Assembly: GCA_014534155.1 (NCBI GenBank)
Contig: JACVSB010000014.1
Location: forward strand, 1 to 16,873
Direction of reading: 5' to 3'
Length of the DNA: 16,873 bases
Source: Thermoleophilia bacterium
GTDB taxonomy: Bacteria > Actinomycetota > Thermoleophilia > Gaiellales > Gaiellaceae
The notes under the pieces are model-generated. The model was not told the DNA's origin and searched no databases. It was given only the letters and a program-made list of their open reading frames with translations. Shown one piece after another: positions 1 to 7,324 of this stretch. Both the position numbers and the translations under genes were made by a program. Position 1 is the stretch's first letter. Every line of letters starts with the position of its first letter.

Positions 1-691
1 AGGGTGGCGGCGTGATGCCGAGCCGGATGACGAGGTAGAGGTGCAGGCCGATCAGCGCGAAGAGGCCGCCCGGGATAACGAGCATGTGCAGCGAGTAGAA
101 GCGCGAGAGCGTGTCGTTTCCGATCTCGGTTCCGCCCCGCAGGAAGTCGGCGAGGAAGGGCCCTGCGATCGGCGCCGTCGCGTTGATGTTGATCCCGACG
201 ACCGTCGCCCAGTAGGCCGTCTGGTCCCAGGGCAGCAGGTAGCCCGTGAACCCCTCACCCATCGCCATCGTGAGCAGGATGACGCCGATCAGCCAGTTCA
301 GCTCGCGCGGGTACTTGTACGCGCCGAAGAGGAAGACGCGCCCCATGTGCAGGAAGAGCAGGATGATGAAGACGCTCGCGCCCCAGCGGTGCATCCCGCG
401 GACGAGCCAGCCCAGCGTAAGGTCGTTCGTGATGTGCTCGATCGAGGCGTAGGCCGACTCGGGGTCGGGCTTGTAGTACATCGCGAGGATGACGCCCGTG
501 ACGGCCTGGACGAGGAAGGCCGTGAGCGTGGCGGAGCCGAGCGTGTGGAACCAGTTCGTCTCCGCCGGGACCTTGCGGAAGAGGAAGTAGCGGAGGCCTC
601 CGATGAGGCCGGACCGCTCCTCGAGCCAGTCGACGGGCGCAAGGACGAGGTCCTGCACCTGCTGCTGCCGCCTCGAGGGTCTGCGAGCCAT
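1..691 (-). CDS. qcrB: Cytochrome b (b6-type N-terminal domain) of quinol:cytochrome c reductase, partial
   Basis: Membrane haem b subunit of the bc-type complex that oxidises menaquinol. The first 230 residues are visible and the gene continues past base 1. The ATG at 691 follows an AGGAGG ribosome site (695-700). Four membrane helices can be read. Helix B carries HRWGASVFIILLFLH (H101 and H115, 13 residues between), and helix D carries the second haem pair (H202 and H217, 14 residues between). The 13/14 pattern is typical of cytochrome b6 and Firmicutes QcrB rather than mitochondrial cytochrome b. Landmarks PWDQ and RFYSLH are intact. Where b6 has the Cys that binds the extra haem c, this protein reads FHTLGS, so that haem is probably absent (alignment from memory). 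It lies 7 bases after the Rieske stop, clearly one operon. Whether a subunit-IV or cytochrome c part is fused downstream cannot be seen. Confidence 0.95.
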   Translation of the reverse strand, partial: MARRPSRRQQQVQDLVLAPVDWLEERSGLIGGLRYFLFRKVPAETNWFHTLGSATLTAFLVQAVTGVILAMYYKPDPESAYASIEHITNDLTLGWLVRGMHRWGASVFIILLFLHMGRVFLFGAYKYPRELNWLIGVILLTMAMGEGFTGYLLPWDQTAYWATVVGININATAPIAGPFLADFLRGGTEIGNDTLSRFYSLHMLVIPGGLFALIGLHLYLVIRLGITPPP

Positions 692-698
692 CTGCCTC

Positions 699-1640
699 CT
701 AGGGGACGTAGGGGTAGAAGAACTGTTCCGGCCCGTTGACGTGGACGCCGGGATCGGCGATGTCGTACGCCTCCATGCGCGCGTCGGCGCCCGTACCCCT
801 GACCTTCGCCACGCTGTAGGGCTGGCCGAGCACGAGACTGCCGTCCCTGATCGAGTATGTGTAGCGGTCGAGCGCGCGCACGGGAGGCCCGGCGGTCCGG
901 TTCCCCTCGATGTCGTAGGCGCCTCCGTGGCAGGGGCACCCGAAGCCGGAGGGGGCAGTCTTCGCCAACTCGACGTTCCCCGTCTTCGTCTCCACCTTCT
1001 GCGGCTCCTCCGTCAGGCCCTGCGGCCGCACCGGACAGCCGAGGTGGACGCAGCGGTTGGAGATGATCGTGAAGCTAGGCGTCCCGTTCTGGACGCCGTT
1101 GTTGCGGATGTACGCGGTACGGCGCGAGACGTCCTCAGGCTCGTTCTCGACCGACCGGAACTTCGTCACGATCCACTCGCCCTCGGGGAAGTTTTCGAGT
1201 GGGCCGACGTCGACGGACTCGTAGTCCTGCCCGACGAAGGCGGGGAGGACGGCGAAGCCGAGCGCAGGCAGCGTGACGACACCCCCGATCGCAGCGCCGA
1301 TGCCAAGGGTCGCTCCTTCCAGGAAGACGGAGCGCGGGTAGCGCGCGGGCTCGTCCTCGTCCTCCTCCTCGACGGCCACGGCGGCGGGCCGGGCACCCGG
1401 CGGTGCGGGCTCGGCGCCGCCGCGGACCTCACGGGTCGCGTCGCGGATCCAGAAGAAGGCGAAGACGACGGCGATGAGGGCGCCGATCGCGACGATGAGC
1501 CACGACGCGATCACGAGCCCGATGAGGACGAGCGCGACGCCGAGCGCGAAGAGGAACGGTGCGACCGACGGCGACGGAAGGTGCGGCTCGGCCTCGCGCC
1601 GCTCGGCGTCTTCGCTCGGCCCCTCTAGCCGGTCGGCCAC
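699..1640 (-). CDS. qcrA: Rieske [2Fe-2S] protein of quinol:cytochrome c reductase
   Basis: Iron-sulfur subunit passing electrons from quinol to a cytochrome c. About 313 residues from the GTG at 1640, preceded by AAAGGGG; an open frame extends to 1811 but would overlap ubiD and looks non-coding. Two nearly contiguous membrane helices lie at about residues 26-65. An acidic, proline-rich linker follows, then a third helix (about 100-130) leading into the Rieske domain. Cluster ligands are visible in CVHLGC (C197, H199) and CPCHGG (C235, H238), with C202 and C237 as the usual disulfide pair. Three helices before the Rieske domain is the actinobacterial QcrA layout, whereas most Rieske proteins have one. 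It is directly upstream of qcrB and 70 bases after ubiD. No qcrC is visible upstream, so it may follow qcrB outside the window. Confidence 0.93.
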   Translation of the reverse strand: MADRLEGPSEDAERREAEPHLPSPSVAPFLFALGVALVLIGLVIASWLIVAIGALIAVVFAFFWIRDATREVRGGAEPAPPGARPAAVAVEEEDEDEPARYPRSVFLEGATLGIGAAIGGVVTLPALGFAVLPAFVGQDYESVDVGPLENFPEGEWIVTKFRSVENEPEDVSRRTAYIRNNGVQNGTPSFTIISNRCVHLGCPVRPQGLTEEPQKVETKTGNVELAKTAPSGFGCPCHGGAYDIEGNRTAGPPVRALDRYTYSIRDGSLVLGQPYSVAKVRGTGADARMEAYDIADPGVHVNGPEQFFYPYVP

Positions 1641-1710
1641 CCCGCCCCTTTCCCGAACCCCGTCGTCGGTGTTACGAGCACGCCGATTCTCCCCGGTTCC
1701 TCGGCCCTTG

Positions 1711-3198
1711 TCAAAGACGTACCTTCTGGCGCAAACCCCTGGAAATGCGCCCGTTTTCACGGCCCTTCGCATCGATTCCGTACTCGTTCCAGCGCCGGTC
1801 GACCGCGTCACGAACTTCCTCGCTCATCGCGATCCGGGGCGGCCACCCGCGCGGTGCTTCCTCCGGGAGCTTGTGCGTGGCGTCGATCCCCAGCTTCCCG
1901 CCGTAGCAGTACGACGCAGCGGCGTGGTCGAGCTGGTCGAGCGGCCCCTCGGAGAGGAGGACGTCCCGGCCGGGGTCGACGTTCGCTCCCACGTGGAAGA
2001 AGACCTGCTCGTAGTCGTGGACGTCGACGAACTCGTCGACCACGACGACGGACTTGGTCAGGCTGAGCATGCCGAGGCCCCAGATCGCGTGCATGACCTT
2101 CTTCGCGTGGCCCGGGAAGCTCTTGCGGATGGAGACGATCGCGCAGTTGTGGAAGGCGCCGGCGACCGGCAGGTCGAAGTCGACGATCTCGGGCACCGTC
2201 ATGCGGATGGCGGGCAGGAAGATGCGCTCGGTCGCCTTCCCGAGCCATGCGTCTTCCTGGGGCGGAGGGCCGACGACGATCGAGGGGTAGATCGCGTCGC
2301 GGCGCATGGTCATCCCGGTCAGGTGGAATACGGGGAACTCCTCCGCCGGCGAGTAGTAGCCGGTGTGGTCGCCGAACGGCCCCTCGATGCCCACGTCGTC
2401 GCGCTCGACGTAGCCCTCGAGCACGATCTCGGCGTTCGCGGGGACCTCCAGGTCGATCGTCTTCGCCTGCACGAGCTCGACGGGCGAGCCCTTGAGGAAG
2501 CCGGCGAGCATGAGCTCGTCCACGTGCTTCGGCAGCGGCGCGCTCGCGGAGTAGGTCGTGACCGGGTCGAGGCCGAGGGCGACCGCCACCGGGAGGCGGC
2601 CCGCGGCCGCGAGCCAGTCCGCCCGCCCGTCCTTGTGGATCTGCCAGTGCATGAAGGTCGTCTTCGAGTCGATCTGTTGCATGCGGTACATGCCGACATT
2701 CCGCGTCCCCGTCCTCGGGTCTCGCGTGATCACGGCCGGAAGGGTGATGAACGGCGCCGGGTCGCCCGGCCAGCAGTGCTGGATGGGCAGGACGTCGAGG
2801 TTCGGCTCCTCGAGCACGACCTCCTGGCACGGTGCACGTCCGACGCTCTTCGGCATGGAATCGGCGAGCTTCTTCAGCTTCCCGAGCCCCTTCACCTTCG
2901 CCACGAGGCCCTGCGGCGGCTGCATCTCCAGCACGTCCTCCAACCGGCGCGAGACGGCGTCGAGGCTCGGCTCGCCGAAAGCGAGCGCCATCCGCCGCTC
3001 GCTCCCGAACTGGTTCACGAGGAGCGGGTGCGCGGCTCCCTTCGGGTTCGTGAAGAGGAGCGCGGGGCCGCCGCGCTTGATCGTCCGGTCGACGATCTCC
3101 GTCACCTCGAGGTACGGGTCGACCTCCGCCTCCACTTCGACGAGCTCTCCCTCCCGCCGGAGCAGGTCGAGCCAGGAGCGAAGGTCGGAAGCGACCAC
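1711..3198 (-). CDS. ubiD: UbiD-family prenylated-FMN decarboxylase (probably menaquinone biosynthesis)
   Basis: A 495-residue member of the UbiD family, which decarboxylates aromatic or unsaturated acids using prenylated FMN made by a UbiX partner. The catalytic region is intact: R172 in NVGMYRMQ and the acidic pair E272/D277 in EGPFGDHTGYY. Other family landmarks are PIQHCWPGDPAPFITLP, IVVGPPPQEDAWLGKA and the C-terminal YGGKLGIDATHKLP. Length is normal. The GTG at 3198 has only a weak GGAAG upstream, but a TAAACT -10-like box (3207-3212) ends 8 bases before it. The gene precedes qcrA-qcrB on the same strand, so decarboxylation of a menaquinone precursor (futalosine or classical route) is the natural inference. 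UbiD paralogues acting on other aromatic acids exist, and no ubiX or other men/mqn gene is in view, so the substrate is not proven. Confidence 0.92.
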   Translation of the reverse strand: MVASDLRSWLDLLRREGELVEVEAEVDPYLEVTEIVDRTIKRGGPALLFTNPKGAAHPLLVNQFGSERRMALAFGEPSLDAVSRRLEDVLEMQPPQGLVAKVKGLGKLKKLADSMPKSVGRAPCQEVVLEEPNLDVLPIQHCWPGDPAPFITLPAVITRDPRTGTRNVGMYRMQQIDSKTTFMHWQIHKDGRADWLAAAGRLPVAVALGLDPVTTYSASAPLPKHVDELMLAGFLKGSPVELVQAKTIDLEVPANAEIVLEGYVERDDVGIEGPFGDHTGYYSPAEEFPVFHLTGMTMRRDAIYPSIVVGPPPQEDAWLGKATERIFLPAIRMTVPEIVDFDLPVAGAFHNCAIVSIRKSFPGHAKKVMHAIWGLGMLSLTKSVVVVDEFVDVHDYEQVFFHVGANVDPGRDVLLSEGPLDQLDHAAASYCYGGKLGIDATHKLPEEAPRGWPPRIAMSEEVRDAVDRRWNEYGIDAKGRENGRISRGLRQKVRL

Positions 3199-3238
3199 CG
3201 CTTCCGAGTTTAACGAGGCGGGTTCGGGCCGCCGGTCG

Positions 3239-3430
3239 TCAGTAGACCCGGTGCGCTCGCCGGCGTGCCTTGCGCCGATGTCCGAAGTAGCGCGCGAGCT
3301 GTCCGAGCGCGATCACGGAGAGGAAGACGAGCCCGGTGACCAGCATCACGATGATGATGTGCCGCCCCTCCTCGGCGACGGAGGGCGCTCGCTCTTGCGC
3401 GATCGGGAGCAGGGCGAGAAGCGTGCTCAT
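3239..3430 (-). CDS. Small single-span membrane protein, unknown function
   Basis: 63 residues. A short N-terminal stretch is followed by one strong hydrophobic helix (IIIVMLVTGLVFLSVIALG, about residues 25-43) and a basic tail (RYFGHRRKARRRAHR) expected to sit in the cytoplasm. The ATG at 3430 overlaps the TGA of the preceding gene as ATGA, indicating translational coupling and supporting a real gene despite its size. It ends 40 bases before ubiD. I do not recognise the family. The position between the prenyl-synthase-like protein and ubiD, ahead of qcrA-qcrB, suggests a membrane role linked to quinone or respiratory-chain biogenesis, but that is inference from context only. Confidence 0.7.
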   Translation of the reverse strand: MSTLLALLPIAQERAPSVAEEGRHIIIVMLVTGLVFLSVIALGQLARYFGHRRKARRRAHRVY

Positions 3431-3891
3431 CGCGGCGAGATCCTACCGGCGTGGAGCGCGAGCGCCCGCGCCACGGGCGCCCGGCCCGCCGACCGCTCCG
3501 CGAGCTGCCTCCACGCCCTCGCCCCGCCGGCCCGGCCGGCGGCCCGTTGCCACCCACCGAGCGTGGCGACGGCAGACGCCCAGGCCGCGCCGTCTCCGGG
3601 CCGCCGGGAGGCGCGCAGGTGGGCGCAGAGCGAGAGGAGCTCGGCGAGGTCGGCGACGACCGAGGCCTCCTCGAGCTCGGAGATCCGGACGAGGCCGTGC
3701 GCGTAGAGGTAGTCGCCGAGGAGAACGCTCGTGTCGCGGCTCTCGGGGGCGAAGAGCCGGGGCCGTCCGAAGTGGAGCAGGTACCCCTCGTAGATCGTCT
3801 CCAGGCCGAGGGCGAACCGCGCCTCGGCGAGCGGCGAGAAGACCGCGACGCGCTCGCGCTCGCGCTCGGGCCGAAGGGCGCTCGCCCACAT
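3427..3891 (-). CDS. Helical protein resembling a degenerate polyprenyl diphosphate synthase / HepS-like subunit
   Basis: About 154 residues from the ATG at 3891, a start chosen because no ATG, GTG or TTG lies between it and the hemB stop; protein-like sequence continues a little upstream, so the start is uncertain. The centre reads GLETIYEGYLLHFGRP, then TSVLLGDYLYAHGLVRI (residues about 29-70). This recalls trans-prenyltransferases, where a helix carrying the first DDxxD is followed by a GDyLla-type helix, and HepS, the non-catalytic component of heptaprenyl diphosphate synthase. The DDxxD motif is absent, so it would not be catalytic by itself. The C-terminal third is Ala/Arg-rich with little identifiable structure. 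It is translationally coupled to the small membrane protein downstream and lies between hemB and ubiD, which would fit a menaquinone side-chain role. Gene reality is fairly sure; the family call is tentative. Confidence 0.7.
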   Translation of the reverse strand: MWASALRPERERERVAVFSPLAEARFALGLETIYEGYLLHFGRPRLFAPESRDTSVLLGDYLYAHGLVRISELEEASVVADLAELLSLCAHLRASRRPGDGAAWASAVATLGGWQRAAGRAGGARAWRQLAERSAGRAPVARALALHAGRISPR

Positions 3892-3941
3892 GTCGCTCTC
3901 GCGCGTCGCCTCGACCGCGATCTGCTCCCAGAGCGGCGCCG

Positions 3942-4913
3942 CTACAGCCAGCCGGCCGCTTCCTTCGCCCAGTAGGTGACGATCACGTCCGCCCCCGCAC
4001 GCTTGATCGCCGTCAGGGTCTCCAGCGCCGCCTCGCGCTCGTCGAGCCACCCCAGCTCGGCGGCGGCCTTCGCCATCGCGTACTCGCCGCTCACGTTGTA
4101 GGCGACGATCGGGGCCTCGAAGCGCTCGCGCACCGCGCGAACGACGTCCAGGTACGGGAGCGCCGGCTTGATCATGAGCGCGTCCGCGCCCTCCTCCAGG
4201 TCGAGCTCGCACTCGCGGATCGCCTCGCGGACGTTCGCCGGGTCCAGCTGGTAAGTCCGCCGGTCGCCGAACGCCGGCGCCGAGTCGGCCACCTCGCGGA
4301 AGGGCCCGTAGAAGGCCGAGGCGTACTTGGCGGCGTAGGAGAGGATGGGCGCCTGCTCGTAGCCCTCGCCGTCGAGGGCGGCGCGGATCGCCGCGACCCG
4401 GCCGTCCATCATGTCGCTCGGGGCGACGGCGTCCGCGCCTGCTTCCGCGTGGCTCACCGCCGTGCGGGCGAGCAGCTCGAGCGAGAGGTCATTCGCGACC
4501 TCTCCTCCTTCCACGACCCCGCAGTGGCCGTGGCTCGTGTACTCGCACAGGCAGACGTCGGTGACGAGGACCAGCCCGGGAACGTGCTCGCGCAGCGCGC
4601 GCAGGGCGGTCTGGACGATCCCATCCTCGTCGTAGGCCCCCGAGGCCGCCTCGTCCTTCTCCTCGGGGATCCCGAAGAGGAGAACGGCGGTCACGCCGGC
4701 GCGGTGGATCTCCGCCGCCTCGTCAACCAGGACGTCGACCGAGCGCCGGGAGATGCCGGGAAGCCCCGGAAGCGCCTCCTCGAGGCCTTCGCCCGGGGCG
4801 ACGAACATGGGGTAGACGAGGTCGGCGAGATCCAGGCGCGTCTCACGCACCAGGGAGCGGAGCGCGCCGGTGCGACGGAACCTGCGCAGCCGTGTGGCCG
4901 GGAACGTCGACAC
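3942..4913 (-). CDS. hemB: Porphobilinogen synthase (delta-aminolevulinic acid dehydratase)
   Basis: Condenses two 5-aminolevulinate molecules to porphobilinogen, the second committed step of haem synthesis, in the cytoplasm. 323 residues from the GTG at 4913, normal for the family. Both Schiff-base lysines are present: K196 in [12 protein letters not shown] and K249 in [10 protein letters not shown]. The metal site is the cysteine-rich type, [14 protein letters not shown] (C121, C123, C131), so zinc rather than magnesium use is expected. GGAGG sits only one base from the GTG, too close for a normal ribosome site, while TACCCT ends six bases before the GTG; leaderless translation is therefore plausible. 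An open extension to 5006 is rejected because its residues do not resemble HemB. The downstream helical gene starts 50 bases after the stop. Confidence 0.96.
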   Translation of the reverse strand: MSTFPATRLRRFRRTGALRSLVRETRLDLADLVYPMFVAPGEGLEEALPGLPGISRRSVDVLVDEAAEIHRAGVTAVLLFGIPEEKDEAASGAYDEDGIVQTALRALREHVPGLVLVTDVCLCEYTSHGHCGVVEGGEVANDLSLELLARTAVSHAEAGADAVAPSDMMDGRVAAIRAALDGEGYEQAPILSYAAKYASAFYGPFREVADSAPAFGDRRTYQLDPANVREAIRECELDLEEGADALMIKPALPYLDVVRAVRERFEAPIVAYNVSGEYAMAKAAAELGWLDEREAALETLTAIKRAGADVIVTYWAKEAAGWL

Positions 4914-5072
4914 GCCTCCAGGGTAACCCGGAAGCGGCGGCGCGCCGCTTTCCCGCGCCTCCCCGCCCCGCGCAGCTACCCCCACGCCAGGCCTCGTCCG
5001 GGTCACACCGCAGCCGTGGCCCGCAGGGACGTGTCGGAGGAGCAGTGCGCGCCGGCCGGGGCATGCGGAGCG
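4914..5072. promoter_or_regulatory. hemB upstream region with -10-like box and inverted repeat
   Basis: This 159-base gap between the ABC permease stop and hemB has no convincing gene. For hemB (minus strand) a TACCCT box at 4920-4925 ends six bases before the GTG, the spacing expected if transcription starts at the start codon. Just upstream is a perfect inverted repeat AAGCGGC-ggcgc-GCCGCTT at 4932-4950, covering where a -35 element would lie. No convincing -35 is visible. The repeat has no following T-run, so an operator is as likely as a terminator for the ABC genes. Confidence 0.4.
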
Positions 5073-6422
5073 CTAAGCAAGGAGTCGCCGCATCCCCAGG
5101 CGCGCCGCGAGCCCGAAGACGAGCGCGAGCCCGGCGAGCCAGGCGGCCTCGACGGCCGCCGTCCGCCACGGCTCCACGTCGTCGAGCGCCGTCTGGAAGA
5201 GCCGAGCCGCGTGGGTGAAGGGGAAGGCCGCGGAGACCCAGGCAGCGGGTGCGACTGCGGCCTCCGGAATGAGCCCGAGCAGGACGAGCGGGAGGGCGAC
5301 GAGGAGCGCGACGAGCGCCGCCGAGCGCGTCTCGCGTGCGAGCGCGCCGAGAAGGACGCCGAACGCCCCGAAGGCGGCGGCCGCGAGCGCGATCCCGGCG
5401 GTCAGGACGGGAAGACGGGTCCATGGGGCGAACGCCGACCCGCCCGCAAGCTCGAGCGCGCCTCCGAGCAGGAGGACGAGGACGAGGCCGAGGGCCGTGG
5501 CGACGACGACGACGAGCGCGACCTTCTCCGCCACGAGCTCGCCCAGCCGGACGAGGCCGCGCTGCAGCCGGCCGAGCACGTTCTCGTCGCGCTCCGAGGC
5601 GATCGCGGCCGCCGCGACGAGCACGGAGAGGAGCGCGATCGTGAGGGCAAGCGCGTAGGCCTGCACCTGGGCGGAGAGAAGCGGCCCCCGCCCGCCGCTT
5701 TGGTCGCGGCGCAGCACGATCGGGTTCGCCGTCGCGCGAAGCGTCTGCCCGGACTGCGCCAGGGCGAGGTTCGCCTCGCGCACGAACGTCCGAAGCTCCG
5801 CCACGTTCTTGCGCTCCTCGGGCCCTTCCGCCGCCCCGGCGAGCTGGGTGAGAAGGCGCGACGCGCCCCGAAGCCCGACGATCGTGAACTCGTTCCCAAG
5901 GAAGCTGCCGCTGCCACCGATGCGGATGAGGCGAACGTACTCCAGGTTGGCCTCGATGTAGGCGTCCTGGAGGCGGCGATTCAGGTTGTAAACGAGCGCC
6001 TCGGTCTGTCGCTCCACGCGCCCCGCGAGCGCGTCTCGCGTCGTTCGCAGGCGGAGCTCGGGCTGGCGGACGAGCGAGCGCAGGCGGGAGACGAAGCCGC
6101 GCGGGACGACGATCGCCGCGACCACGTCCCCGGACGCGAGCGCGCGCTCCGCCTCCCGCTTGCTCATGGGAACAAGGTCGGCCTCGGTCTCGACCTCCTC
6201 GATCACCTCGCGCACGTCGAACTCCTGCCCCGCCACCGTGACGCTCTCCGGGATCCGATCCTCGTCGATGAAGGCGACCCGCGGGCGCTCGCTCGCGAAG
6301 CGAGCGACGAGGCCGACGAGGACGGCGATCAGGAGCGGGTAGAGGAGGAGTGCGACGAGGAGCGCCGGCGAGCGGCCGAGGACGCGGAGGTCTTTCGCGA
6401 GGAGGAGCCGGACGGCGTTCAC
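5073..6422 (-). CDS. ABC-2 type transporter permease
   Basis: 449-residue membrane subunit of an ABC exporter. One N-terminal helix (about residues 19-41) is followed by an extracytoplasmic region of roughly 220 residues. A block of about five helices fills the C-terminal half, starting near AYALALTIALLSVLVAAAAI. This 1 + large loop + 5 layout is typical of ABC2_membrane_3 / NatB / YhgE-like permeases. The loop contains a helical stretch (residues about 110-170) and LLTQLAGAAEGPEERKNVAEL. The GTG start at 6422 overlaps the ATPase stop as GTGA, so the two are co-translated and almost certainly partners. The substrate cannot be read from sequence; sodium, lipid or drug export are all known for relatives. 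Confidence 0.9.
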   Translation of the reverse strand: MNAVRLLLAKDLRVLGRSPALLVALLLYPLLIAVLVGLVARFASERPRVAFIDEDRIPESVTVAGQEFDVREVIEEVETEADLVPMSKREAERALASGDVVAAIVVPRGFVSRLRSLVRQPELRLRTTRDALAGRVERQTEALVYNLNRRLQDAYIEANLEYVRLIRIGGSGSFLGNEFTIVGLRGASRLLTQLAGAAEGPEERKNVAELRTFVREANLALAQSGQTLRATANPIVLRRDQSGGRGPLLSAQVQAYALALTIALLSVLVAAAAIASERDENVLGRLQRGLVRLGELVAEKVALVVVVATALGLVLVLLLGGALELAGGSAFAPWTRLPVLTAGIALAAAAFGAFGVLLGALARETRSAALVALLVALPLVLLGLIPEAAVAPAAWVSAAFPFTHAARLFQTALDDVEPWRTAAVEAAWLAGLALVFGLAARLGMRRLLA

Positions 6423-7102
6423 GCGAAGACGTCGGCGGCTGGCGCGCCGGCATACGCGTCGGCGGGCCCCTGGAAGACGAGACGCCCGTCCTGGAGGACG
6501 CCGACGGCGTCGGCGAAGCGGTCGAGCTCATCCAGGTTCTGCGTGGCGAAGACGACCGCGCCGCCCCGGTTGCGAACGCCGGAGGCAAGCTGCCACAGCC
6601 GCCGGCGCTGTGCGGGGTCGAGCGCGGCCGTCGGCTCGTCCAGGAGCAGGACGTCGGGATCGCCCAGGAGGGCGATCGCGAGGTTCAGGCGCTGCTGGTT
6701 TCCGACCGAGAGCTCGGCCGCGGCCCTGTCGGGCGGGACGATGTCCACGAGCGCGAGCACGCGGTCGACGACGGATTCAGGGTCGGCGAGGCGCTCGAGC
6801 CGGGCGAAGAGGAGGAGGTTCTCGCGCGCGGAGAGCCGCCCGTACTGCGCCGGCCGCTGCGGAACCCAGCCCACCCGCACGCCCTCCCCCGTTCTCTGCA
6901 CCTCGCCGCCGGTCGGCGCGAGCGCGCCGGCGAGAAGCGCGAGGAGCGTGGACTTGCCGGCGCCGTTGGGCCCGACGAGCGCGAGGGTCTCGCCCGAGCG
7001 GACGGAGACGGTCGTCGGCGCGAGCGCGACGACGCTGCCGTAGCTCCGCGCGACGCCGTGCGCGGCGAGGAGCACCTCGTCGTTGTCCGCCGCGTCTGGC
7101 AC
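6419..7102 (-). CDS. ABC transporter ATP-binding protein with atypical signature and H-loop
   Basis: 227-residue nucleotide-binding subunit of the exporter encoded with the following permease. Walker A is GPNGAGKST (residues 44-52), the Q-loop Gln is Q82, and Walker B is VLLLDEP (151-157) with catalytic E156 and D-loop ALD. Two motifs differ from consensus. The signature is LSVGNQQR (131-138) instead of LSGGQ, and the H-loop, usually TH, reads ATQN with Q188 in place of His. The GTG at 7102 is preceded by GGAGAG. A TAGCGT box lies at 7118-7123, 15 bases upstream, without a properly spaced -35. Its stop overlaps the permease start by four bases. Confidence 0.93.
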   Translation of the reverse strand: MPDAADNDEVLLAAHGVARSYGSVVALAPTTVSVRSGETLALVGPNGAGKSTLLALLAGALAPTGGEVQRTGEGVRVGWVPQRPAQYGRLSARENLLLFARLERLADPESVVDRVLALVDIVPPDRAAAELSVGNQQRLNLAIALLGDPDVLLLDEPTAALDPAQRRRLWQLASGVRNRGGAVVFATQNLDELDRFADAVGVLQDGRLVFQGPADAYAGAPAADVFA

Positions 7103-7324
7103 GCTCGCTCTCCGGCGACGCTACCAGTGGCAATGAGCCGGCCGTACGACCACGAGCGGGACTCGGCGGGAAGCCGGGAGCACCGCGGCCCAGCGCGCCC
7201 CGCCGGGTGGAACCGACCGGCGACGGAGGGAGCGCTCGCCCTGGAATGGGAGGACCGGCCGGCGCCGATTGCGAGGGCCGGACCCCGATTGCTCCGGGTA
7301 CCCACCTCGGATAGCGTGCCCCGG
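7103..7324. promoter_or_regulatory. Divergent intergenic region between ABC exporter and LytM-like gene
   Basis: 222 bases between two divergent starts, with no convincing gene. On the plus strand TTGCTC (7289-7294), a 17-base spacer and TAGCGT (7312-7317) form a plausible promoter whose start site would fall at or next to the ATG at 7325, implying a leaderless or near-leaderless mRNA. On the minus strand the same hexamer TAGCGT lies at 7118-7123 ahead of the ATPase gene, with a poor -35. Weak matches are common in GC-rich DNA, so only the plus-strand pair is offered with any weight. Confidence 0.45.
7289..7317 (+). promoter_or_regulatory. Candidate promoter of the LytM-like / phosphodiesterase unit
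   Basis: TTGCTC at 7289-7294 and TAGCGT at 7312-7317 are separated by 17 bases. Each matches the sigma-70 type consensus at three of six positions, including the key TTG and the T-A...T of the -10. The box ends seven bases before the ATG at 7325, so the mRNA would begin at about the start codon. No ribosome site precedes this ATG, which agrees with leaderless translation. Confidence 0.45.

Noticed and set aside
1641..1710. Possible terminator between ubiD and qcrA
   Set aside because: Only a weak CCGA/TCGG pairing with a long loop and no T-run is visible; read-through is more likely.
1474..3213. 579-codon plus-strand open frame opposite ubiD
   Set aside because: Antisense to a UbiD with intact catalytic motifs; no recognisable domain and acidic/basic low-complexity composition.
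3336..7043. Open frame of about 1,235 codons on the plus strand
   Set aside because: It lies opposite hemB, the ABC genes and others, is extremely Arg/Ala/Pro-rich without domain motifs, and is explained by the lack of stop codons on the antisense strand of GC-rich genes.
7118..7133. TTGCCA and TAGCGT upstream of the ABC ATPase as a promoter pair
   Set aside because: The two elements are separated by only four bases, so they cannot act together as -35 and -10.
7296..7303. GGGTACCC palindrome in the LytM-like promoter spacer, similar to GGGTAACCC at 4921-4929
   Set aside because: Eight- and nine-base palindromes of G/C arms are expected by chance in this composition, and two unrelated occurrences do not define an operator.
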